From: Candidatus Firestonebacteria bacterium RIFOXYA2_FULL_40_8
GTDB taxonomy: Bacteria; Oederibacteriota; D2-FULL-39-29
Assembly (NCBI GenBank): GCA_001778355.1
Contig: MFGS01000164.1
Location: 1-5,505, forward strand
Direction of reading: 5' to 3'
DNA length: 5,505 bases
Of the stretch, positions 1-5,239 are shown in pieces. The first letter of the stretch is position 1. Every line of letters begins with the position of its first letter. Under the pieces are notes generated by a model. It saw nothing but the letters and a program-made list of their open reading frames with translations. It had not been told where the DNA came from and did no database searches. Made by a program: the position numbers and the translations under genes.

Positions 1-194
1 TGTTGAGCGAAATGATTTTAGAGAATGGTGGAATGAGTTTGGAAGCAGCCTTGCAGATTACCCCTGCCGATATTATCAAACGTTTGGGAGGATTACCGCC
101 GCGTAAGGTCCATTGTTCGGTCTTAGGAGATCAAGCTTTACGAGCAGCGATTAAAGATTGGGAGGAAAAAGAAAAAATAAAGAATAAATCATAA
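1..194 (+). CDS. iscU: IscU/NifU-type iron-sulfur cluster scaffold protein, C-terminal part (5' end outside window)
   Basis: This is the end of a U-type scaffold on which [2Fe-2S] and [4Fe-4S] clusters are built from cysteine-desulfurase sulfur before transfer to apoproteins in the cytoplasm. The frame is open to the left edge; the first in-window candidate, TTG at 3, is very unlikely to be the true start because about 75 family residues are missing. Visible signatures, counting from base 3, are the helix SLEAALQIT near residues 12-20, the GGLPP turn at 29-33, and the HCS motif at 37-39. C38 is the third cluster-ligand cysteine and H37 the neighbouring conserved histidine. LPP-x-K-x-HCS fits IscU/NifU better than SufU. 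The tail is lysine- and glutamate-rich (EEKEKIKNKS). The first two cluster cysteines lie outside the window. A ferredoxin gene follows after 12 bases, so they probably act together. A cysteine desulfurase upstream is expected but not seen. Confidence 0.9.
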   Translation, partial: LSEMILENGGMSLEAALQITPADIIKRLGGLPPRKVHCSVLGDQALRAAIKDWEEKEKIKNKS

Positions 195-195
195 A

Positions 196-201
196 TATAA
201 T
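196..201 (+). promoter_or_regulatory. Perfect -10 box (TATAAT) directly upstream of the ferredoxin start
   Basis: TATAAT lies in the 12-base gap between the scaffold gene and the ferredoxin ATG, ending 5 bases before the ATG. With standard spacing, transcription would begin at about 207-208, at the start codon itself, giving a leaderless message. No good -35 hexamer is seen 16-18 bases upstream; that stretch is A-rich. The hexamer could be chance in AT-rich DNA, with the ferredoxin simply co-transcribed with the scaffold gene. Confidence 0.35.
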
Positions 202-206
202 GTCTT

Positions 207-389
207 ATGCAACCTTGGGTTGATGAAGAAAAATGTATTGGCTGCAGCGCTTGCGCCGCCGTAGCCCCGAAATCGTTTCAAATAAAAGATAATAATAAAG
301 CTCAGGCTCTGGAACCGGCTGAAGATACGGAAGAGATTATTCAGGCGGCGGCTGATAGCTGCCCGACTGGGGCGATTAGTTTGAAGTAA
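207..389 (+). CDS. Single-cluster [4Fe-4S] ferredoxin
   Basis: This is a small soluble electron carrier of 60 residues, the normal length for monocluster ferredoxins of the Desulfovibrio/Thermotoga kind. The ligands are C10, C13 and C16 in C-x2-C-x2-C (CIGCSACAAV) and C52 in the C-terminal CPTGAI motif. All four ligands are present, and there is no second cluster motif. The extra cysteine pair that forms a disulfide in some relatives is absent. The protein is acidic in the middle (EPAEDTEE), as expected for docking to redox partners. ATG at 207 is the only sensible start, since it gives the family N-terminus (W-V-D-E-E-K-C). There is no Shine-Dalgarno motif. Its position 12 bases after an IscU/NifU-type scaffold suggests it may supply electrons for cluster assembly, a role normally filled by a [2Fe-2S] ferredoxin in ISC systems. 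That role is inference; it could also be a general ferredoxin. A terminator follows immediately. Confidence 0.93.
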   Translation: MQPWVDEEKCIGCSACAAVAPKSFQIKDNNKAQALEPAEDTEEIIQAAADSCPTGAISLK

Positions 390-391
390 GT

Positions 392-418
392 AAAAAACTC
401 GGCCAAGGCCGAGTTTTT
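392..418 (+). terminator. Intrinsic terminator after the ferredoxin gene, bidirectional in form
   Basis: Seven-base arms CTCGGCC and GGCCGAG (398-404 and 407-413) form a GC-rich hairpin whose realistic loop is CAAG. It is flanked by an A-run (392-397) and a T-run (414-418) that extend the pairing to 12 bases per arm. The T-run serves plus-strand transcripts and the A-run would serve minus-strand ones. It begins 3 bases after the ferredoxin stop codon and separates the iron-sulfur genes from rsmI. Confidence 0.9.
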
Positions 419-420
419 GC

Positions 421-449
421 TTGATTTACTGATAATTTTCTGTTAATCT
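421..449 (+). promoter_or_regulatory. Predicted sigma70-type promoter for rsmI with extended -10
   Basis: TTGATT (421-426) resembles TTGACA. After a 17-base spacer comes TAATCT (444-449), preceded by TG one base away (441-442), which is the extended -10 form. The predicted start is near 456-458, at or within two bases of the rsmI ATG at 458, so the message would be leaderless or nearly so. A second -10 candidate, TG-A-TAATTT (430-438), would start about 11 bases earlier. The location, just after a terminator and just before a gene, supports a promoter here. Confidence 0.55.
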
Positions 450-457
450 AGTCCCAT

Positions 458-1138
458 ATGGCAAATTTAGGGAAGCTTTATATTGTGGCTACGCCGATTG
501 GCAATCTAGAGGATATTTCCTCTAGGTTAACCCGTATTTTGAACGAGGTTAGTTTGATCTTGTGTGAAGACTCCCGGGTAAGTATTAAATTACTCAATCA
601 TTTAGGGATAAAAAAGCCGACATTGAGCTATCACCAGCATAGTCCGGTTTCCCGGACGCGAGAGATATTGGCTAGATTACAAGAGGGTGAAGATTTGGCT
701 TTAGTTACTGATGCTGGTACTCCGGGAATCTCTGACCCGGGTAACCGTTTGATCAATGAATTGTTAGCGCGGGAGCCAGAATTAGTGGTGGTACCTGTAC
801 CCGGCCCTTGTGCCGCGATTACCGCTTTGTCCGTCTCTGGTTTCCCCACGGACTGTTTCCTCTTTTTGGGGTTTGTACCCCACAAGAATGGGCGACATAA
901 GTTTTTACATTCAGTGGCTGAAAGCGAGCGGACAGTAGTTTTTTATGAATCCGGCCATCGTATTAAGAAAACTCTTGCCCAGTTGGGAGAGATAGTTGGT
1001 GAAGAAAGAAAAATTTGTCTGGCCAGGGAAATCACCAAGAAATTTGAGACTATTTATCGTGGATCGACCGTCCATTTGTTAGAATTAGTGGATGACCGGA
1101 GAAAATTTACGGTCGTGGTTTCTCCTAAAAACAATTGA
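458..1138 (+). CDS. rsmI: 16S rRNA (cytidine(1402)-2'-O)-methyltransferase RsmI
   Basis: RsmI uses S-adenosylmethionine to methylate the 2'-hydroxyl of C1402 in the 30S decoding centre. The tetrapyrrole-methylase fold motifs appear in order: VATPIGNLEDIS (10-21), CEDSR (36-40, usually CEDTR), VTDAGTPGISDPG (83-95), PVPGPCAAITALSVSGFPTD (113-132), the FLGFVP segment (136-141), VFYESGHR (161-168, usually ESPHR) and AREITKKFET (189-198). At 226 residues it is shorter than E. coli RsmI (about 286) and ends just after the catalytic domain, lacking the C-terminal helical extension. ATG at 458 gives the family N-terminus. There is no Shine-Dalgarno sequence. It heads a run with metG, a cvpA-like gene and tatD, with metG starting 7 bases after its TGA stop. 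Serine for threonine in CEDTR and glycine for proline in ESPHR are mild substitutions; no motif is lost. Confidence 0.96.
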   Translation: MANLGKLYIVATPIGNLEDISSRLTRILNEVSLILCEDSRVSIKLLNHLGIKKPTLSYHQHSPVSRTREILARLQEGEDLALVTDAGTPGISDPGNRLINELLAREPELVVVPVPGPCAAITALSVSGFPTDCFLFLGFVPHKNGRHKFLHSVAESERTVVFYESGHRIKKTLAQLGEIVGEERKICLAREITKKFETIYRGSTVHLLELVDDRRKFTVVVSPKNN

Positions 1139-1145
1139 GTATTTT

Positions 1146-2660
1146 ATGAAAAATAAATTTTACATTTCTACGGCTATTCCTTATGTCAATGCGCGGCCGC
1201 ACATTGGCCATGCTTTGGAATATGTTCAGACTGATGTCGTCGCTCGGTACCAGCGTCAGCAAGGTAAAGACGTATATTTTCTCACTGGTACAGATGAAAA
1301 TTCTTTAAAAAATGTTAAGGCGGCAGAAAAAGCTGGGTTGCCGGTCAAAGAATATGTGGACGCTCATTATCCGGACTTCTATAATTTCAAGACAGCGTTA
1401 AATATATCGTTTGACGATTTTATTCGCACTACTGAACTGCGGCATTTTCAGGGTGCTCAAAAGTTATGGCAAACTTTGCAACCGGAAGATATTTATAAAA
1501 AGAAGTACCAGGGTAGATATTGTGTGGGTTGTGAGGCTTTTTTGACAGATGAGGAACTGGTGGACGGTCTTTGTCCGGATCACAAAACTGAGCCGGAATT
1601 AGTGGAAGAAGAAAATTATTTCTTCCGCCTTTCCCGCTATCAGCAGCCACTATTGGATATTTTGCGGAGCGGACAGATAAAAATTATCCCTGATTTTCGT
1701 AAAAATGAATGGTTGGCTTTTATTGAACGCGGTTTAGAGGATATAAGTATTTCTCGTTCAGTAGCGCGGGCCCATGGTTGGGGGGTACCGGTGCCTGGAG
1801 ACGATAGCCAGATAATGTATGTGTGGGTGGATGCATTGTCTAATTATATTACGGCTTTGGATTATGAAAACAAGGGAGACAAATTTGTCCGCTACTGGCA
1901 ACAAGAGGATCAACCAAAAAGGGAAGTGGTTCATGTCATTGGCAAGGGGATTGGTAAATTTCATGTAGTCTATTGGTTAGCCTTTCTGTTATCGGCGGGA
2001 GTAAAGTTGCCGACAGTAGAATTTATTCATGGTTATGTCACTGCCAATGGAGAGAAGATTAGTAAAAGTTTAGGGAACGTGATTGATCCTTATGAAGTGG
2101 TGGAAAAATATGGCACAGATGCAGTTCGTTACTATCTTCTTCAGGCTATTCCGGCCCATGGCGACGGGAATTATTCAGAAGAAATTTTTCAAGAACTGTA
2201 CCAAGCTCACTTGGTGAATGGGGTGGGGAATCTAACCTCTCGAGTTTTGACGATGATCGAAAAATATAGCCAGAGTGAAATTCCCGCCCTGGCTCCGGAT
2301 ACTTTGGGTTTAGAAAATTTTTGGACAGAGTACCATCATTGGTTCGCGGAGTATAATTTTACAGAAGTGACCAAACTCACCAATGCTCTCGTCACTAGAA
2401 TGGATCAGCAGATATCAGAAAACAAACCATGGGAAAAAGTGAAACAAGGTATTGATATTCTACCCTGGCTTTACCAGTGGAGCGAAGGCTTGCGTCATTT
2501 GGCTCTGGCCTTGTTGCCTCTTTTGCCAACTACAGCGGAAAAAATTCTTTCCGGTTTAAATTTGGCTGGACAGAGCCAAGGACAAACCAGCGAATGGGGG
2601 AGACTGATTCCTGGGACGAAGATAAACAAAGGGGAACAGTTGTTTCCTCGTTTGGATTAA
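1146..2660 (+). CDS. metG: Methionyl-tRNA synthetase
   Basis: This class I aminoacyl-tRNA synthetase charges tRNA-Met, including the initiator tRNA. The catalytic core carries HIGH at residues 19-22 and KISKS at 304-308. The zinc knuckle in the connective peptide has ligands C126, C129, C143 and H146 (CVGC and CPDH), the single-knuckle C-C-C-H form also seen in Thermus. ISRS (202-205) and WVDALSNYI (227-235) are conserved active-site segments, and the anticodon-binding helical domain ends in NKPWE (426-430). I chose ATG at 1146 because the protein then begins MKNKFYISTAIPY, as the family does; an ATG at 1092 lies inside rsmI and adds 18 unrelated residues. The length of 504 residues means there is no C-terminal EMAP/Trbp111-like tRNA-binding domain. 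TGTDENS (47-53) replaces the common TGTDEHG, and HVIGKGIGKFH replaces HVIGKDILRFH, pointing to a distinct subgroup. It lies in a probable operon. Confidence 0.97.
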   Translation: MKNKFYISTAIPYVNARPHIGHALEYVQTDVVARYQRQQGKDVYFLTGTDENSLKNVKAAEKAGLPVKEYVDAHYPDFYNFKTALNISFDDFIRTTELRHFQGAQKLWQTLQPEDIYKKKYQGRYCVGCEAFLTDEELVDGLCPDHKTEPELVEEENYFFRLSRYQQPLLDILRSGQIKIIPDFRKNEWLAFIERGLEDISISRSVARAHGWGVPVPGDDSQIMYVWVDALSNYITALDYENKGDKFVRYWQQEDQPKREVVHVIGKGIGKFHVVYWLAFLLSAGVKLPTVEFIHGYVTANGEKISKSLGNVIDPYEVVEKYGTDAVRYYLLQAIPAHGDGNYSEEIFQELYQAHLVNGVGNLTSRVLTMIEKYSQSEIPALAPDTLGLENFWTEYHHWFAEYNFTEVTKLTNALVTRMDQQISENKPWEKVKQGIDILPWLYQWSEGLRHLALALLPLLPTTAEKILSGLNLAGQSQGQTSEWGRLIPGTKINKGEQLFPRLD

Positions 2661-2670
2661 CCTTAATCTT

Positions 2671-3207
2671 ATGGCTTTAGTAGATGTCATAATTCTCATC
2701 ATCATCAGCGGTTTCGGGCTTTTTGGTTTGTGGTTCGGCTTGGTGCATACGGCCGGTTCTCTTTTGGGGACAATTCTAGGGGCCTATTTAGCTAGTCGTT
2801 ATTATGAACCCATGGCCGACTGGTTGATGAAAATTACTGGTTGGGAAGGAAATGCCCCTAAAGTTCTGGTGTTTATTATTGCTTTTATTATCATTAATCG
2901 ATTGGTGGGATTTGGTTTTTGGATCGTCGACAAGGTCGCCAGTGTGATAACCAATCTTCCTTTTATCAAGGGGTTGAACCGTTTTTTGGGAATGTTGCTC
3001 GGCCTGTTTGAAGGATTATTGACCATTGGTCTGATTATTTATTTTGTCGAACGTTTTCCTTTATCGGAAAAAATCATGTCGTTTTTGGCTGATTCGGTTC
3101 TGGCCCCTCGTCTGGATCTAGTGGTCAATATTCTACTACCCCTCTTACCTGAGGCACTCAAAATGCTCCAATCCACAGTAGATTATGTAGAAGCGGCGGT
3201 TTCTTGA
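2671..3207 (+). CDS. CvpA-family integral membrane protein
   Basis: This 178-residue protein has the pattern of the CvpA (colicin V production) family. The N-terminal D5-V-I-I-L is followed by a glycine-rich first segment, WFGLVHTAGSLLG (21-33), and by P97-F-I-K-G-L-N-R-F-L-G (97-107) before the last membrane helix, matching the family's LNR-x-x-G pattern. Predicted membrane segments are about 3-25, 27-44, 62-85 and 103-127. The C-terminal 50 residues are amphipathic, with a proline-containing LLPLLPEAL stretch. The family's biochemical function is not established: it is linked to colicin V production in E. coli, and in other bacteria to envelope stress and bile tolerance. ATG at 2671 lies 10 bases after the metG stop and has no Shine-Dalgarno sequence. 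Its TGA stop is 2 bases before tatD, indicating co-transcription. The assignment rests on pattern recognition; the family is weakly conserved. Confidence 0.8.
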   Translation: MALVDVIILIIISGFGLFGLWFGLVHTAGSLLGTILGAYLASRYYEPMADWLMKITGWEGNAPKVLVFIIAFIIINRLVGFGFWIVDKVASVITNLPFIKGLNRFLGMLLGLFEGLLTIGLIIYFVERFPLSEKIMSFLADSVLAPRLDLVVNILLPLLPEALKMLQSTVDYVEAAVS

Positions 3208-3209
3208 TT

Positions 3210-4061
3210 ATGCTAATTGATTCTCATTGTCATTTGCAATTTCGGGCTTTTGCCCCCAATCTGGCCGAAGTGATCAGCCGCTGCCAAGAAAAACAAGTTG
3301 GCGGCATCATTGTTGGCACTCAAATAGATACCAGCCGCGCTGCGGTGGAATTGGCTGCTACCCAAGAAACACTTTATGCGGTCATTGGTTTACACCCTAT
3401 TCATCTTTTTGCAGCTCCAATTGACGAGGCCGAATTTTCTTTCCAGTCCCGAGGAGAGGATTTTGTCCCAGAGAAATATGCGGCTTTGTTATCTCCCAAG
3501 GTCGTGGGTATTGGGGAATGTGGCTTAGAAATGTACCATATTCCGGCTACGATTGATCGAGATGAATATTTGGCCAAGCAAATTATCTCTTTTGAAGCTC
3601 AGGCCGAATTTGCCCGAGTTCATGATTTAGCTTTGGTTATTCATGTGCGCGAAGCTCATGAGCAAATGATCTCTGTTTTAAAAGGATTAAAAAGGCAGAT
3701 TCGAGGCGTTGTCCATTGTTTTACTGGTTCTCAGGAGCAAGCTCAGGAGTACCTTTCTTTGGGCCTGCATTTGGGTTTTACGGGAATTATTACTTTTCCG
3801 CCTAAGAAAAATTTATCAACAGGCCACGGCTCCCTTCGAGAAGTGATCAGGCAATGTCCTTTGGATCGGCTATTAATTGAAACTGACGCTCCTTATTTGG
3901 CCCCGCAAAAGTACCGAGGTCAGCAATGTGAGCCTTGGATGGTGGAAGAAGTGGCTAAACAGGTGGCGGAATGGCGTAATTTGTCCTGGTCTGAAGTCCA
4001 GGAGATAACAGTTAGAAATACTCAGGATTTGTTTAAAATATCAACTTTGGGCAGTGGTTAG
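3210..4061 (+). CDS. tatD: TatD-family metal-dependent hydrolase / DNase
   Basis: TatD-type proteins are amidohydrolase-fold (TIM barrel) enzymes, many with 3'-5' exonuclease or endonuclease activity on DNA in the cytoplasm. The expected metal ligands are H6 and H8 (DSHCHL), E103 (GECGLE), H145 (VIHVRE), H169 (VVHCFTG) and D226 (IETDAPYLAP). GLHP is at 60-63. The protein is 283 residues, slightly longer than the usual 255-265; the excess lies around residues 72-95, before the GECGLE strand. ATG at 3210 is preferred because MLIDSHCH is the canonical N-terminus. A TTG at 3204 would add two residues and overlap the preceding stop, and seems unlikely. The conserved RNEP-like segment after the DAPY motif reads RGQQCEP, with cysteine in place of the usual asparagine. 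It is 2 bases after the cvpA-like gene and probably last in the rsmI operon; I see no terminator after it. Confidence 0.95.
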   Translation: MLIDSHCHLQFRAFAPNLAEVISRCQEKQVGGIIVGTQIDTSRAAVELAATQETLYAVIGLHPIHLFAAPIDEAEFSFQSRGEDFVPEKYAALLSPKVVGIGECGLEMYHIPATIDRDEYLAKQIISFEAQAEFARVHDLALVIHVREAHEQMISVLKGLKRQIRGVVHCFTGSQEQAQEYLSLGLHLGFTGIITFPPKKNLSTGHGSLREVIRQCPLDRLLIETDAPYLAPQKYRGQQCEPWMVEEVAKQVAEWRNLSWSEVQEITVRNTQDLFKISTLGSG

Positions 4062-4076
4062 CCGAGGAAGAGGGGT

Positions 4077-4085
4077 TTATGCACA
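4077..4085 (+). promoter_or_regulatory. Isolated match to the DnaA-box consensus (TTATGCACA)
   Basis: The nine bases fit TTATNCACA exactly and lie 17 bases upstream of the -35 of the ATP synthase promoter. It is single, and one such match in a window of this size is not unexpected (about 0.17 expected by chance on two strands). I see no cluster of boxes or DnaA-trio-like region, so an origin is not supported. Confidence 0.15.
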
Positions 4086-4102
4086 GAAATCAGGAAAAAC
4101 TG

Positions 4103-4131
4103 TTGACGGCGAAAGGAAAAAAATATAAAAT
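4103..4131 (+). promoter_or_regulatory. Predicted sigma70-type promoter of the ATP synthase operon
   Basis: TTGACG (4103-4108, 5 of 6 to consensus) is followed after exactly 17 bases by TAAAAT (4126-4131, 5 of 6). An overlapping alternative -10, TATAAA (4124-4129), has a 15-base spacer. The spacer is A-rich. The predicted start is near 4138, giving a leader of about 11 bases before the atpZ ATG at 4149. This leader (gcgcttcttcaat region) has no Shine-Dalgarno motif. It is the best promoter in the window and lies in the 87-base gap between tatD and atpZ. Confidence 0.75.
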
Positions 4132-4148
4132 ATGGGCGCTTCTTCAAT

Positions 4149-4451
4149 ATGCTAATTGATAAAAAAGACCGGCCTTATACAATTTTAGCTCTGAAGATAG
4201 TCGGGGACTTCGGCCTGGCCATTGCCGTCCCAGTAGTCGTTTTTGTCTTGATTGGCCAATTCTTAGATGAACAAAGAGAAAGCGCGCCCTTATATACGAT
4301 TTTATCCTTTGTCTTGGCCGCGCTTTTATCCGGTCGAATGATTTATAAAAAAGCGAAATTTTATGGCCGGGAGTATCAGGGACTGAATAATCAAACCGGG
4401 AGAGATAGAAAAGTTGAACAAACAAAAGAAGAGACAAAAAGTAAATTATGA
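4149..4451 (+). CDS. atpZ: AtpZ/AtpI-like F0F1-ATPase accessory membrane protein
   Basis: This is a 100-residue protein at the classic first position of an atp operon. Its sequence follows the ATPase_gene1 (AtpZ) pattern: a first membrane helix at about 13-37 with a GDFGLAIAVPVV core, a GQFLD motif (36-40), the short loop ESAPLYTIL, and a second helix at about 46-66 ending in SGRMIYKKAK. Family members accompany the F0 sector; AtpI assists c-ring assembly, and AtpZ has been linked to ion movement with AtpI in alkaliphilic Bacillus. The exact role here is unknown. The last 30 residues are very polar, with many Lys, Glu, Gln and Arg, and extend beyond the usual core. ATG at 4149 follows a strong promoter. 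The TGA stop overlaps the atpB start (ATGA), implying translational coupling. The AtpZ versus AtpI label is uncertain at this length, though two helices favour AtpZ. Confidence 0.82.
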   Translation: MLIDKKDRPYTILALKIVGDFGLAIAVPVVVFVLIGQFLDEQRESAPLYTILSFVLAALLSGRMIYKKAKFYGREYQGLNNQTGRDRKVEQTKEETKSKL

Positions 4452-5239
4452 GCGGTAGCATTCACATTCCCACCTTGGCGCCCGAAGTTATCTTCAAAGT
4501 AGGCGAGTTTAGTATAACTAACACCATGGTGAATGTCTGGCTGGCAATGCTCATTTTTTTAGTTTTGGGGTTCTTCATCACCAAAAACAACCGGTTACGC
4601 CCAGGCCGATTACAAAATGCTTGTGAATATTTTTTGGAAATAGTTTTGGGTTACTTTGATCAAGTGACAGGCGAACGAAAACGGACAATCAAATTTTTAC
4701 CAATCGTTGGTTCGATTTTCTTTTTTATTCTTCTTTCTAACTGGCTGGGTCTACTCCCGGGTACTGGCAGTATCACCTTGGGGCATAACATGCTTCTTCG
4801 GCCAGCTAATACGGATTTAAATCTGACCGTGGCCATGGCTTTATGCTCAGTCCTGCTTTCTCATTTATATGCTTTTTTCAGCATTGGTTTTTTTACTCAA
4901 ATTGGCAAATTTGTCCAATTAAAAAATCTGGTGTTGAGTTTCAAAAAAGGACCGATTGCTATTTTCAGTGCGGTTATTGAATTAGCGGTTGGCCTGATTG
5001 AGATCATTTCCGAAGCTTCCAAGGTTTTGTCCTTATCCTTACGGCTTTTTGGTAATATTTTTGCTGGCGAAGTATTAATTTCAGTTATTTCTGCTTTGGT
5101 GGCCGCTTTTGTCCCCTTACCCTTCATGCTTTTGGAACTCTTGGTAGGTTTGATCCAGGCTTCAGTTTTTGCCATGTTGACTTTGGTGTATTTAACGGTG
5201 GCTACCTCGGCGCCGCACGGCAGTGAAGAACACCATTAG
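4448..5239 (+). CDS. atpB: F-type ATP synthase subunit a
   Basis: Subunit a forms the ion half-channels of F0 next to the rotating c-ring. The protein has 263 residues. The essential arginine is R199 in SLSLRLFGNIFAGE, equivalent to E. coli R210, with N203 and E208 matching N214 and E219. Q237 in LVGLIQASVF matches E. coli Q252, and E230 occupies the position of E. coli H245, as in many bacteria. The RPANTDLNLTVAMAL segment (118-132) is also typical. Membrane segments lie near 25-44, 83-105, 125-150, 170-190, 200-225 and 228-253. The start is SGSIHIPTLAPEVIFKVG, a short hydrophilic N-terminus, and the end is histidine- and glutamate-rich (HGSEEHH), common for this subunit. The ATG overlaps the atpZ stop by 4 bases and the TAG stop ends at 5239. 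No Shine-Dalgarno motif lies at a usable distance. The chemistry is conserved throughout. Confidence 0.98.
   Translation: MSGSIHIPTLAPEVIFKVGEFSITNTMVNVWLAMLIFLVLGFFITKNNRLRPGRLQNACEYFLEIVLGYFDQVTGERKRTIKFLPIVGSIFFFILLSNWLGLLPGTGSITLGHNMLLRPANTDLNLTVAMALCSVLLSHLYAFFSIGFFTQIGKFVQLKNLVLSFKKGPIAIFSAVIELAVGLIEIISEASKVLSLSLRLFGNIFAGEVLISVISALVAAFVPLPFMLLELLVGLIQASVFAMLTLVYLTVATSAPHGSEEHH

Noticed and set aside
161..165. GGAGG as a ribosome binding site
   Set aside because: It is a perfect Shine-Dalgarno core but lies inside the scaffold gene coding W-E-E, and the next ATG in use is over 40 bases downstream. No gene starts at a usable distance.
1136..1138. UGA as a sense codon (SR1/Gracilibacteria code)
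   Set aside because: TGA ends rsmI, the cvpA-like gene and atpZ exactly at the expected protein ends and just before the next gene, and no TGA lies inside conserved coding sequence.
1092..1145. Longer MetRS starting at ATG 1092
   Set aside because: The extra 18 residues overlap the rsmI coding sequence in another frame and match nothing in MetRS; ATG 1146 gives the canonical N-terminus.
2640..2669. TTGTTT and TAATCT as a promoter for the cvpA-like gene
   Set aside because: The implied transcription start falls inside the coding sequence, after the ATG, and the gene is only 10 bases from metG, so co-transcription explains it.
3204..3209. TTG start at 3204 for tatD
   Set aside because: It overlaps the cvpA-like stop codon and adds two residues before the canonical MLIDSHCH start; ATG at 3210 fits better.
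4062..4148. Terminator after tatD
   Set aside because: I searched the 87-base gap for a GC-rich hairpin followed by T residues and found none; only the atp promoter and the single DnaA-like box stand out.
4897..5175. Minus-strand open frame inside atpB, and similar antisense frames inside rsmI, metG, the cvpA-like gene and atpZ
   Set aside because: Each is the shadow of a recognised plus-strand gene, with low-complexity composition and no start signal or family motif.
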